DNA of 8,775 bases from JAWVZU01 sp033722075 (GTDB lineage: Bacteria; Pseudomonadota; Gammaproteobacteria; Xanthomonadales; SZUA-38), in assembly GCA_033722075.1 (NCBI GenBank), contig JAWVZU010000170.1, positions 1 to 8,775 of the forward strand, given 5' to 3'. This document shows positions 1 through 7,058 of the stretch, piece after piece. Position 1 is the first letter of the stretch, and each line of letters starts with the position of its first letter. The notes beneath the pieces were generated by a model. That model saw only the letters and a program-made list of their open reading frames with translations, did no database searches and had not been told where the DNA came from. The position numbers and the translations under genes were made by a program.

Positions 1-974
1 CAGGTGAGCGGGTCCTCGGCGATGAGCACCGGCAGACCCGTTTCCTCCATGAGCAGGCGATCGAGATCCCGCAGCAACGCGCCGCCGCCGGTGAGCACGA
101 TGCCGCGCTCCGCCACGTCGGCGCAGAGCTCCGGCGGCGTCTGCTCGAGAGCGTTCTTGAGTGCGCCCGCGATGCCCATCAACGGCTCGTGCAACGCTTC
201 CAGGATCTCGTTGCTGTTGATGGTGAAGACGCGCGGCACGCCCTCGGCCAGATTGCGCCCCGATACTTCCAGCTCGCGCACGTCGGACGACGGATAGGCG
301 CAGCCTATTTCCATCTTGATGCGCTCGGCGGTCGCCTCTCCGATCAGGGTCCCGTAGTTGCGACGGACGTAATTGATGATGGCCTCGTCGAAGCGGTCAC
401 CCCCGATCCGCACCGAATCGGAATAGACGATGCCGTTGAGCGACAGGACCGCCACTTCGGACGTCCCTCCGCCGATGTCCAGGACCATGGAACCGCGTGC
501 CTCGTGGATCGGTATGCCGGCACCGATCGCGGCCGCCATAGGCTCTTCGATCAGGAAGACCTCGCGCGCGCCGGCGCCCTCGGCGGATTCACGAATGGCC
601 CGGCGCTCGACCTGGGTCGAACCGCAGGGCACGCAGATGAGTACTCGTGGGCTGGGGTGCAACATGCGGCTCTTGTGCACCTTGCGGATGAAGTGCTGGA
701 GCATCTCCTCGGTCATCGTGAAATCGGCGATGACCCCGTCCTTCAGCGGCCGGATGGTCTTGATGTTCCCCGGCGTGCGGCCCAGCATGCGTTTGGCTTC
801 GGCGCCGACCGACGCCACCGACTTGGAGCCGCGACCGCGGTCCTGACGGATTGCGACCACCGAGGGTTCATTGAGAACGATCCCCTGGCCGGCAACGTAG
901 ATGAGCGTGTTTGCCGTACCGAGATCAATGGAAAGGTCGTTCGAAAAAAGACCGCGTAACCGCTTTAAAACCAT
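1..974 (-). CDS. mreB: Rod shape-determining protein MreB (3' end outside window)
   Basis: Bacterial actin homologue that polymerises on ATP under the inner membrane and guides the elongasome for lateral wall synthesis. The minus strand reads an unbroken frame of 324 codons from ATG at 974-972 to the window edge; the family is about 345 residues, so roughly 20 C-terminal residues are missing. Visible motifs: N-terminus MVLKRLRGLFSNDLS like other gammaproteobacterial MreB, whose amphipathic start binds membrane; phosphate-1 loop DLGTANT from D17; LGRTPGNI; phosphate-2 loop DIGGGTSEVAV from D166; IGGDRFDEAI; and adenosine motif LTGGGALL. The last visible residues, AEDPLT, are also canonical. 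The start is chosen by homology. The nearest AAGGA (995-991) lies 16 nt upstream, which is far. An in-frame TTG at 986-984 would add four residues but sits only 4 nt from that AAGGA. It is transcribed away from gatC; mreC and mreD usually follow, but would lie outside. Identification is very secure. Confidence 0.98.
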   Translation of the reverse strand, partial: MVLKRLRGLFSNDLSIDLGTANTLIYVAGQGIVLNEPSVVAIRQDRGRGSKSVASVGAEAKRMLGRTPGNIKTIRPLKDGVIADFTMTEEMLQHFIRKVHKSRMLHPSPRVLICVPCGSTQVERRAIRESAEGAGAREVFLIEEPMAAAIGAGIPIHEARGSMVLDIGGGTSEVAVLSLNGIVYSDSVRIGGDRFDEAIINYVRRNYGTLIGEATAERIKMEIGCAYPSSDVRELEVSGRNLAEGVPRVFTINSNEILEALHEPLMGIAGALKNALEQTPPELCADVAERGIVLTGGGALLRDLDRLLMEETGLPVLIAEDPLT

Positions 975-1040
975 GATGCCTATCAACCAATCCTTGGGAG
1001 GGCGCGAGCGGGCTGTACCGGAGGGGCGCCGACAAGCGGG

Positions 1041-1080
1041 CTAATGTAGCAAGCGCGTCGATCCGGGTTCAAGACATTAG
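1041..1080. repeat. 7-bp inverted repeat in the mreB/gatC divergent region
   Basis: CTAATGT at 1041-1047 is the exact reverse complement of ACATTAG at 1074-1080, with 26 bp between the arms and centres 33 bp apart, about three helical turns. The left arm overlaps the candidate mreB -10 and the right arm lies just beyond its -35. It could be an operator for a dimeric regulator. A 7-bp repeat at this spacing can also arise by chance. Confidence 0.35.
1043..1072 (-). promoter_or_regulatory. Candidate sigma-70 promoter for mreB
   Basis: Read on the minus strand, TTGAAC (1072-1067) and TACATT (1048-1043) are separated by 18 bp, each matching four of six consensus bases. A TG one base before the -10 gives an extended -10 (TGCTACATT). 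Transcription would begin near 1036, giving a leader of about 62 nt before the mreB ATG. This is pattern matching by eye; no transcription data support it. Confidence 0.4.
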
Positions 1081-1095
1081 TGACAATCGCGCGGG

Positions 1096-1124
1096 TTTAC
1101 TTGGCTTTTCCCATCCTGCATGAT
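1096..1124 (+). promoter_or_regulatory. Weak candidate promoter for the gatC operon
   Basis: TTTACT (1096-1101) and CATGAT (1119-1124) are separated by 17 bp, each with four of six matches to the sigma-70 consensus. Transcription would start near 1131, leaving a leader of about 27 nt. A promoter must lie somewhere in 975-1157 or read in from outside, because mreB runs the other way and no gap occurs later in the gene string. GTGACA at 1080-1085 is a better -35 match but has no matching -10 at 15-18 bp, so the choice is uncertain. Confidence 0.25.
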
Positions 1125-1157
1125 TCCAAGCTTTTCCGCGGGCGGGGAACCGCAGCC

Positions 1158-1448
1158 ATGCACCACATCGACAAGGAAACCGTCGCCCATACCGCCAGGC
1201 TCGCCCGTATCGCCCTTTCCGAGGACGAGACGGAGAAACAGCGCGAGCACTTCAGCCGGCTGCTGGAGATGGTGTCGCAGCTCCATGAGGCGGAGCTGCC
1301 GGACCTTCCCCCGATGCATCATCCCCTGGACCTGTTGCAGCCGCTGCGCAGCGATGAGGCCCGGCCGGCGGCCGGAACCGATGCCCTGATGGCCGGCGCG
1401 CCCGCCGAAAGCGACGGCCTCTTCCTGGTGCCCAAGGTCATCGAATGA
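1158..1448 (+). CDS. gatC: Asp/Glu-tRNA amidotransferase subunit C
   Basis: Small subunit of the GatCAB amidotransferase. In known structures it wraps as an extended belt around the GatA-GatB interface and stabilises the complex. The 96-residue product fits the family length of about 95. It begins MHHIDKETVAHTARLARI, matching the conserved GatC start (ID-ETV-H-ARLARI), and ends in the typical GLFLVPKVIE. The frame is open upstream to a GTG at 1080, but those residues have no GatC character. ATG 1158 is also preceded by GGGGA (1144-1148) at a spacing of 9 nt. The stop overlaps the gatA start by 4 nt (ATGA), implying coupled translation and equal subunit supply. First gene of the plus-strand operon, divergent from mreB across 183 bp. 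No odd features. Confidence 0.96.
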   Translation: MHHIDKETVAHTARLARIALSEDETEKQREHFSRLLEMVSQLHEAELPDLPPMHHPLDLLQPLRSDEARPAAGTDALMAGAPAESDGLFLVPKVIE

Positions 1449-2893
1449 TCGGCGACGGCGGCATCAGGGCGCTCCGGGAGGCCCTGGACCAAGGCGAGTT
1501 CAGTTCCGTCGAGCTGACCGAGACGTGCCTGGCTCGCATTGCCGAGCATGATGCGGAGCTGAATGCGTTCATCACGGTCACCGCGGAACGTGCCCTGGAG
1601 GCCGCGCGGGCGGCCGACCAGCGCATTGCCGGCGGCGATGCCGGACCGCTCACCGGAATTCCGCTGGCCCACAAGGACATCTTCTGCACCCGCGGCGATC
1701 TCACCACCTGCGGATCCCGCATGCTCGAGGGCTTTGTCGCGCCCTACGAATCAACCGCCACGGCGCGCCTCGCCGCCGCTGGAGCGGTCCCGCTGGGCAA
1801 GACCAACATGGACGAGTTCGCCATGGGCTCCAGCGGCGAGAACAGCTATTTCGGTCCCACCCGCAACCCGTGGGATCCGAAACGTGTGCCGGGCGGTTCC
1901 TCCTCCGGGTCGGCAGCCGCCGTGGCCGCCGGGCTGGCCCCCGCGGCAACCGGCACCGACACCGGCGGATCGATCCGCCAGCCGGCTGCGCTGTGCGGGA
2001 TCACCGGTCTGAAGCCCACCTACGGACGCGTGTCCCGCTTCGGGATGATCGCCTACGCCTCGAGCCTGGATCAGGCCGGCGTGCTGGCGCGCAGTGCGGA
2101 GGATTGCGCCCTGGTCCTGCAGGCCATGGCCGGCGCCGATGCACGCGACTCTACCTGCGCGCACGAGCCGGTCCCGGACTATGCAGGCGAGTTGGGCGGT
2201 TCGCTTGAAGGATTGACCATCGGCCTGCCGGCCGGTTACTGGGGCGACCACGTCGACGCGGACGTGGCAGACCAGGTGTGCGCCGCCTGTGACGAGCTGG
2301 AGCGGGCCGGGGCCCGACTGGTCGACGTGTCGCTCGCCCGCTGCAACGAGGCGATCGCCGCCTATTACGTGCTGGCGCCTGCCGAGGCTTCGTCCAACCT
2401 GTCCCGCTACGACGGCGTGCGCTACGGCCATCGCTGCAACGCGCCGCGGAGCCTGCAGGATCTCTATGAGCGGACCCGTGCCGAGGGCTTCGGCCCCGAG
2501 GTAAAACGCCGCATCCTCACCGGCACCTACGCGCTGTCGACCGGCTATTACGACCAGTATTACGGTGCGGCCCAGAAGATGCGCCGGGTCATTGCCGACG
2601 ATTTTGCCGGCGTCTTTGAGCAAGTCGACCTGCTCGCGGCACCGACCGCGCCGAACGTTGCCTTCCGTATCGGCGAAAAATCCGCCGACCCGATCGCCAT
2701 GTATCACTCCGACATCAATACGGTGGCGGTCAATCTCGCCGGACTGCCGGCCATCTCGCTCCCGGCCGGCATGGTCCGGGAACTGCCGGTGGGGCTGCAG
2801 CTCATCGGACCCCACTTTTCCGAGGCCCGGTTGCTTTGCGCCGCGCACAGCCTCCAGCAGCGAACCGACTGGCACCGGAGCGAGCCCCGATGA
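1445..2893 (+). CDS. gatA: Asp/Glu-tRNA amidotransferase subunit A (amidase/glutaminase)
   Basis: Amidase-signature subunit that hydrolyses glutamine; the ammonia passes through a tunnel to GatB. The 482-residue length is normal for GatA. The Ser-cisSer-Lys triad is present: K77 in PLAHKDIF, S152 at the start of the serine run in GGSSSGS, and nucleophile S176 in DTGGSIRQP. These sit two residues below the Staphylococcus aureus numbering (79/154/178), so spacing is preserved. Downstream GLKPTYGRVSRFGMIAYASS and, near the C-terminus, the LPAISLPAG and LPVGLQLIG blocks are classic for GatA rather than generic amidases. ATG 1445 overlaps the gatC stop (ATGA) and has AAGG at 1434-1437, 7 nt upstream. 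It overlaps gatB by 4 nt. Being flanked by gatC and gatB removes doubt about its role. Confidence 0.98.
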   Translation: MIGDGGIRALREALDQGEFSSVELTETCLARIAEHDAELNAFITVTAERALEAARAADQRIAGGDAGPLTGIPLAHKDIFCTRGDLTTCGSRMLEGFVAPYESTATARLAAAGAVPLGKTNMDEFAMGSSGENSYFGPTRNPWDPKRVPGGSSSGSAAAVAAGLAPAATGTDTGGSIRQPAALCGITGLKPTYGRVSRFGMIAYASSLDQAGVLARSAEDCALVLQAMAGADARDSTCAHEPVPDYAGELGGSLEGLTIGLPAGYWGDHVDADVADQVCAACDELERAGARLVDVSLARCNEAIAAYYVLAPAEASSNLSRYDGVRYGHRCNAPRSLQDLYERTRAEGFGPEVKRRILTGTYALSTGYYDQYYGAAQKMRRVIADDFAGVFEQVDLLAAPTAPNVAFRIGEKSADPIAMYHSDINTVAVNLAGLPAISLPAGMVRELPVGLQLIGPHFSEARLLCAAHSLQQRTDWHRSEPR

Positions 2894-4344
2894 GGCCGGC
2901 AGCCAACTGGGAGTCGGTCATCGGGCTGGAGCTTCATGTCCAGCTCGCGACCCACAGCAAGATCTTCTCACCGGCCCCGACCGCCTACGGCGCCCGGCCC
3001 AACAGCCAGGTCGACTGGGTGGATGCCGGTCTTCCCGGTACGCTCCCGGTGCTGAACCGGAGCGCCGTGGAAATGGCCGTCAAGTTCGGTCTGGCCGTCG
3101 ATGCCGAGATCACGGACCGGTCCATTTTCGCGCGCAAGAACTACTTCTACCCCGACCTGCCCAAGGGCTACCAGATCAGCCAGTACGATCGCCCGATCGT
3201 CTCCGGCGGCCACTTCGAAATCGACACCGACGAGGGCACCAGCAAGCGGATCCGGCTCATCCGTGCCCATCTCGAGGAGGACGCGGGCAAGTCGGTGCAC
3301 GAGGGATTCCGGGGCAAGACCGGCATCGATCTGAACCGCGCCGGCGTGCCGCTGCTCGAGGTGGTCACGGCCCCGGACCTGCGCAGCCCCCGGGAAGCGG
3401 GGCTGGCGATGCGCAAGCTTCATACGCTGGTGCGTTATCTGGGCATCTGCGACGGCAACCTCGCCGAGGGCTCTTTTCGCTGCGATGCCAACGTGTCGAT
3501 CCGCCCCGCCGGCAGCGAGACCTTCGGGACCCGGGTCGAGCTGAAGAACATCAACAGCTTCCGCTTCGTCGAACGCGCCATCGAGTTCGAGATCCACCGC
3601 CAGATCCACCGCCGGGTGAGCGGCGAGGACGTGGTCCAGGAAACCCGTCTCTATGATCCGGACAAGAACGAGACCCGCTCGATGCGCGGCAAGGAAGAGG
3701 CCGAGGACTATCGTTACTTTCCCGATCCGGATCTTCTTCCCATACCCATCGATACGACGATCCTGGAATCGGCCCGCCGTTCGATGCCCGAGCTGCCCGA
3801 TGCGCGCAAGCAGCGTTTGATCGACCTGGGCGTGGCCCGGGCCGACGCGGTGACGCTTGCAGGGGAACCGGCGCTCGGCGACTATTTCGACCAGGTTCGG
3901 GCCCACGTCGAGGCCGATCCGCAGATCACCGCGAACTGGGTCCTGGTGGAGCTGGTCGGGGGATTGAAGAAGCGCGATCTTGGTGTCGAAGCCAGCCCGG
4001 TGTCGCCCCAGGATCTTGCCGGATTGCTGGCCCGGATCGACGATGGCACCATTTCCGGCAAGATCGCCAAGCAGGTGTTCGAAGCCATGCTGGCGGGCGA
4101 GGGGGACGCCGATGCGATCATCCAGGCCCGGGGCCTGACCCAGATCACGGATGCCGACGCGCTCACGCGGCAGGTGGCGGAAGTGCTGGAGCGCAGCGAA
4201 ACCCAGATCGAGCAGTACCTGTCGGGGCAGGACAAGGTATTCAACTATTTCGTCGGGCAGGTCATGGCGGCCACCCGGGGTCGGGCCAATCCAGATGCGG
4301 TCCGTGAACTCCTGATCGAAGAACTGGACAAGAGAAAAAGCTGA
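2890..4344 (+). CDS. gatB: Asp/Glu-tRNA amidotransferase subunit B
   Basis: Subunit that binds misacylated Glu-tRNA(Gln) or Asp-tRNA(Asn), activates the side chain with ATP, and amidates it with ammonia from GatA. From ATG 2890 it is 484 residues, matching the family. The N-terminal cradle domain shows VIGLELHVQL, with E14 and H16 matching metal-site residues of known GatB. It is followed by FYPDLPKGYQISQYD, DLNRAGVPLLEVV, EGSFRCDANVSIRP, RVELKNINSFRFVE and YRYFPDPDLLP. The C-terminal helical/YqeY-like tRNA-binding domain begins near residue 330 and ends GRANPDAVRELLIEEL. An in-frame ATG at 2836 would add 18 residues lying inside gatA. ATG 2890 is preferred because MRPAANWESVIGLE matches family starts, it overlaps the gatA stop as ATGA, and GGAG (2877-2880) sits 9 nt upstream. 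The stop shares one base with the next gene. Confidence 0.98.
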   Translation: MRPAANWESVIGLELHVQLATHSKIFSPAPTAYGARPNSQVDWVDAGLPGTLPVLNRSAVEMAVKFGLAVDAEITDRSIFARKNYFYPDLPKGYQISQYDRPIVSGGHFEIDTDEGTSKRIRLIRAHLEEDAGKSVHEGFRGKTGIDLNRAGVPLLEVVTAPDLRSPREAGLAMRKLHTLVRYLGICDGNLAEGSFRCDANVSIRPAGSETFGTRVELKNINSFRFVERAIEFEIHRQIHRRVSGEDVVQETRLYDPDKNETRSMRGKEEAEDYRYFPDPDLLPIPIDTTILESARRSMPELPDARKQRLIDLGVARADAVTLAGEPALGDYFDQVRAHVEADPQITANWVLVELVGGLKKRDLGVEASPVSPQDLAGLLARIDDGTISGKIAKQVFEAMLAGEGDADAIIQARGLTQITDADALTRQVAEVLERSETQIEQYLSGQDKVFNYFVGQVMAATRGRANPDAVRELLIEELDKRKS

Positions 4345-5276
4345 TGGCAGTGCTGATTTGCGGTTCCCTGGCGTACGACTATCTGATGCTGTTCGAGGAC
4401 CACTTCAAGAACCACATCATCCCCGACAAGGTCCACATGCTGAACGTGTCGTTCCTGGTGCCGGAGCTGCGGAGGGACTTCGGCGGCTGCGCCGGCAACA
4501 TCTCCTACAACCTCAAGCTGCTGGGCGGTGAGCCGCTGCCGGTGGCCGCCGTCGGGAAGGACTTCGGGCCCTACCGTGACCGGCTCGAAAGCCTGGGCAT
4601 TTCGCGCCGCTTCGTCCGTCAGCTGGACGACCTGTACACGCCGCAGGCGTTCATCACCACGGACATGGACGATAACCAGATCACCGCTTTCCATCCGGGT
4701 GCGATGATGCGCTCGCAGGACATCACCATCGACAGCGCCGAGGGGATCGACCTGGCCATCGTCGCCCCGGACGGGCGTGACGCGATGCTCCAGCGGGTGC
4801 GCGAGTTCACCGACCTGGGTATTCCCTTCATCTTCGACCCGGGCCAGGCGCTGCCGCTGTTCAACGGGGAGGAACTCAAGCGCTTCATCGAGCAGGCGGA
4901 CTACCTGGCGGTCAACGACTACGAGTCCGAACTGATCAAGAAGCAGACCGGCTTCGACGATGCCGAGATCACCCGCCACGTCGAGGCGTTCATCGTCACC
5001 CGCGGCGGAGAGGGTTCCCGCATACATACCGAAGACGGCACGATCGACATTCCCACCGCCAAGCCGGCCCGGCTGTCCAATCCCACCGGGTGCGGCGACG
5101 CTTATCGCGCCGGTCTTCTTTATGGCCTGACCAACGGCCTGGACTGGGAAACGACGGGTCGGATCGCGTCGCTGATGGGCGCCATCAAGATCGAGCACGA
5201 TGCGCCACAGGGCCACCGGATCGACCTGGACAGCTTCCGGAATCGCTACCGGAAAGAGTTTGGAAGTGCGTTCTGA
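4344..5276 (+). CDS. PfkB-family kinase, adenosine kinase/nucleoside kinase type
   Basis: Cytoplasmic ribokinase-fold enzyme transferring phosphate from ATP to a sugar or nucleoside hydroxyl. The 310 residues fit the family. PfkB signature 1 appears as DFGGCAGNISYNLKLLGG (about 45-62). Signature 2 is NPTGCGDAYRAG (246-257), with catalytic base D252 and the GCGD anion hole. IVTRGGEGS (near 220) is the usual strand before the nucleotide site, and GQALPLFNGEEL and VNDYESELI lie mid-protein. I recall this type (start GSLAYD, ending MGAIKIE) as a common beta/gammaproteobacterial group usually annotated carbohydrate kinase or adenosine kinase; substrate cannot be read from sequence alone. Adenosine is the best guess, ribose or another sugar possible. 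ATG 4344 shares its A with the gatB stop (TGATG), and AGAG (4331-4334) lies 9 nt upstream. The last 11 nt overlap the next gene. Confidence 0.85.
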   Translation: MAVLICGSLAYDYLMLFEDHFKNHIIPDKVHMLNVSFLVPELRRDFGGCAGNISYNLKLLGGEPLPVAAVGKDFGPYRDRLESLGISRRFVRQLDDLYTPQAFITTDMDDNQITAFHPGAMMRSQDITIDSAEGIDLAIVAPDGRDAMLQRVREFTDLGIPFIFDPGQALPLFNGEELKRFIEQADYLAVNDYESELIKKQTGFDDAEITRHVEAFIVTRGGEGSRIHTEDGTIDIPTAKPARLSNPTGCGDAYRAGLLYGLTNGLDWETTGRIASLMGAIKIEHDAPQGHRIDLDSFRNRYRKEFGSAF

Positions 5277-5346
5277 GGAGCCACCACGCGCCGGTCGCTT
5301 GATCGGCTTCCTGCTGCTGCTGGCCACAGCGGCCGCGCCGGCCGCC
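5266..5346 (+). other. Sec-type signal peptide of the NPP protein
   Basis: Residues 1-27 from GTG 5266 have a basic N-region (R2, R8, R11), a hydrophobic stretch from L12 to A23 with LIGFLLLLATA, and an alanine/proline-rich exit ending APAAD. The best cleavage fits are after A26 or A27. No lipobox cysteine and no twin-arginine motif are present, so a soluble Sec-exported periplasmic or secreted enzyme is expected rather than a lipoprotein. Confidence 0.75.
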
Positions 5347-6498
5347 GACCGGTCGGAAGCGATCGTCGTGATGATCTCCTTTGACGGCTTTCGTCACGAT
5401 TACTTCGACCGCTTCAACGCCAGCCATTTCCAGCGGGTCGCCCGGGAAGGCGCCCGAGCCGACGGACTGATCCCGGTCTTTCCGAGCAAGACCTTCCCCA
5501 ACCACCTCAGCATCGCTACCGGCGTACGCCCCGGGAAGCACGGGATCGTGGACAACGTCTTCTACGACCGCGACCGGGATAAAGTCTTCACCCTGCGCGA
5601 CCCGGATATCGTGTCCGACGGGACCTGGTACGAAGCCGAACCCATCTGGGTGGCTGCCGAGCTCCAGGGCATCAACACCGCGGCATTCTTCTGGGTCGGT
5701 TCCGAAGCGCCGATTCATGGTGTGCAGCCCAAGGACTGGCGCGAGTACGACGAGAACATCCCGAACGCGCAGCGGGTCGATACGGTGCTCGAGTGGCTCG
5801 ATCGGCCCGAAGCCTCCAGGCCCCGGCTGATCATGCTCTATTTTTCAGCCGTCGACACGGCCGCCCATCGCCACGGCGCGCTGTCGGATCAGGTCCAGGA
5901 CGCGGTCAAGCACGTGAACCGGATGCTCGGCAGGCTTCTCGACGGGATCGAAGCCAGGCCTGCGGTTCGCGACCGGGTTCACCTCATCCTGGTCTCCGAT
6001 CACGGGATGGCCGACGTGGAGCGCTATGTGACAGTGCCAGCGCCGCCGATTCGGCCGCTCCGGCAATTCAACCGCAGCGCCTTCGTCTCCATGTGGTTCG
6101 AAGATGTCTCTCCGCTTGGACGCTATGCCGAACAGATCCGGCGCGATACGGGGCTGGAGGTGATCACCCGTGGGGACTATCCGGACTGGACCAGTCTGAA
6201 CGGTTCGCACCGCGCGCCGGACATGCTGGTGCTCGGCACGCCCGGAACGGGGGTCGTGCTCGAGGCCCGGCACCACGACGAGGCGATTGCCGCCACGCAC
6301 GGCTACCGGCCGGTCGATCCGATCATGCACGGGATCTTCCTGGCCTGGGGCCCGCGAATACGGTCCGGTAAACGCATCCCGGCGTTCGAAAATGTCCATA
6401 TCTATCCGTTGGTGGCGGAACTGCTGGGCATCCAGCCGAACCCGAACATCGATGGCCGGGGCGAAGTTCTGCATCCGATCCTGCGAGCCGCCCCGTGA
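5266..6498 (+). CDS. Exported nucleotide pyrophosphatase/phosphodiesterase (NPP/ENPP family)
   Basis: Alkaline-phosphatase-superfamily enzyme using two metal ions to cleave phosphodiester or pyrophosphate bonds, typically of nucleotides. All core residues are visible: D40 (SFDGF), nucleophile T76 (FPSKTFPNH), N97 (HGIVDN), D197 and H201 (VDTAAHRHG), D245-H246 (SDHGM) and H345 (THGYRP). Spacing closely follows Xanthomonas NPP (D54, T90, N111, D210, H214, D257, H258, H363). A signal peptide is clear: arginines at 2, 8 and 11, hydrophobic core 12-23, likely cleavage at APA-A near residue 26. The protein has no cysteine, in keeping with a periplasmic location. The start is GTG 5266, with GGAAAGAG (5251-5258) 7 nt upstream; the ATG at 5200 would bury the signal sequence behind 22 residues encoded inside the kinase gene, and TTG 5299 would lose the charged N-region. 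With GTG the protein is 410 residues. It overlaps the next gene by 4 nt. Natural substrate (nucleotides, NAD, phospholipid head groups) is unknown. Confidence 0.9.
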   Translation: MRSEEPPRAGRLIGFLLLLATAAAPAADRSEAIVVMISFDGFRHDYFDRFNASHFQRVAREGARADGLIPVFPSKTFPNHLSIATGVRPGKHGIVDNVFYDRDRDKVFTLRDPDIVSDGTWYEAEPIWVAAELQGINTAAFFWVGSEAPIHGVQPKDWREYDENIPNAQRVDTVLEWLDRPEASRPRLIMLYFSAVDTAAHRHGALSDQVQDAVKHVNRMLGRLLDGIEARPAVRDRVHLILVSDHGMADVERYVTVPAPPIRPLRQFNRSAFVSMWFEDVSPLGRYAEQIRRDTGLEVITRGDYPDWTSLNGSHRAPDMLVLGTPGTGVVLEARHHDEAIAATHGYRPVDPIMHGIFLAWGPRIRSGKRIPAFENVHIYPLVAELLGIQPNPNIDGRGEVLHPILRAAP

Positions 6499-7058
6499 CA
6501 GCGGCAGCGTCCGGGCCGGAGAAGGAGCGTGTCGAGTTCATCGGCGTCATGTTCCGGCTGACCGCGCTGATCGTCGACCAGTTGCTGATCCTCCTGCTTG
6601 CCTCGCTCCTGGGCGCCGCGCTATTTGCCGGACAATTGCAGGCACTGCAAGAGCTCGAGAATCCGCAGGACATCGATCCTCGGGAAGTCCAGCTGCTCGT
6701 CCAGACCTTCTTCGTTGTCGTCCTCGTTCCGCTCCATGTCCTCTGGCACGTCTTCGGCTGGGGCCTGGCCGGGGCGACCCCGGGTGACTGGCTGCTTTCC
6801 AGCCGCGTGGTCGCCTTTGCCGACGGAGGCCGGCCCGGCGTGGGGCGAAGCCTGCTGCGTTACCTGAGCGCCTGGCCGTCCGCGCTGCTCTGCGGCATCG
6901 GCTTCTTCATGCTGCTGCGCAACCCCTACCGCCGCGCCTGGTACGACCGCCTCAGCGGAACCGCAGTGATCGGGGACGACTCACTGCGGGCGCCTTCTCC
7001 GCAGGAACTGGAACTGGATCACTTCAACATCCACAGGCCGCCCTGGATCCATGGCTGA
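6495..7058 (+). CDS. RDD-family integral membrane protein
   Basis: Small inner-membrane protein of the RDD family; the family's role is poorly defined, with some members proposed as Na+/H+ transporters. It has 187 residues with three predicted membrane segments near 22-46, 68-90 and 125-142. Family residues are visible: R21 and D28 in FRLTALIVDQ at the head of the first segment, and D151 in AWYDRLSGTAVI after the third. A TPG block (95-97, GATPGDWLLSSRVV) matches the usual TPGK-containing loop, with aspartate where lysine is common. The N-terminus is short and polar; the soluble tail after residue 160 is about 27 residues and acidic before RPPWIHG. The GTG at 6495 overlaps the NPP stop as GTGA; no strong ribosome site precedes it, so translation probably depends on coupling. 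It overlaps the transporter gene by 8 nt, suggesting the two membrane proteins are made together, though a physical partnership is speculative. Confidence 0.8.
   Translation: MTAAASGPEKERVEFIGVMFRLTALIVDQLLILLLASLLGAALFAGQLQALQELENPQDIDPREVQLLVQTFFVVVLVPLHVLWHVFGWGLAGATPGDWLLSSRVVAFADGGRPGVGRSLLRYLSAWPSALLCGIGFFMLLRNPYRRAWYDRLSGTAVIGDDSLRAPSPQELELDHFNIHRPPWIHG

Noticed and set aside
189..959. Plus-strand open frame of 256 codons opposite mreB
   Set aside because: It lies antisense to a canonical mreB. The reading has no recognisable domain and is the usual shadow of GC-rich coding DNA.
1080..1157. Upstream GTG extension of gatC
   Set aside because: The 26 extra residues do not resemble GatC, and ATG 1158 has a ribosome site and the conserved family N-terminus.
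975..1157. Possible small gene, RNA or riboswitch between mreB and gatC
   Set aside because: I saw no strong hairpin with a T-run, no tRNA-like fold and no convincing small coding frame; the region is short and fits divergent promoters.
1751..2875. Minus-strand open frame of 374 codons opposite gatA
   Set aside because: It is fully antisense to gatA, whose protein matches its family end to end. The antisense product is compositionally odd with no known motif.
2836..2889. Upstream ATG extension of gatB
   Set aside because: The extra 18 residues lie inside gatA and precede a start that matches family length and has an ATGA overlap.
2565..3656. Plus-strand open frame of 363 codons across the gatA/gatB junction
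   Set aside because: It is out of frame with both genes and gives an arginine/proline/serine-rich product typical of frame-shifted GC-rich genes.
2968..3906. Minus-strand open frame of 312 codons opposite gatB
   Set aside because: It is antisense to the well-conserved gatB and has no recognisable domain.
4245..5327. Minus-strand open frame of 360 codons opposite the kinase gene
   Set aside because: It mirrors the kinase coding frame and shows no family signature; the plus strand has both PfkB signatures.
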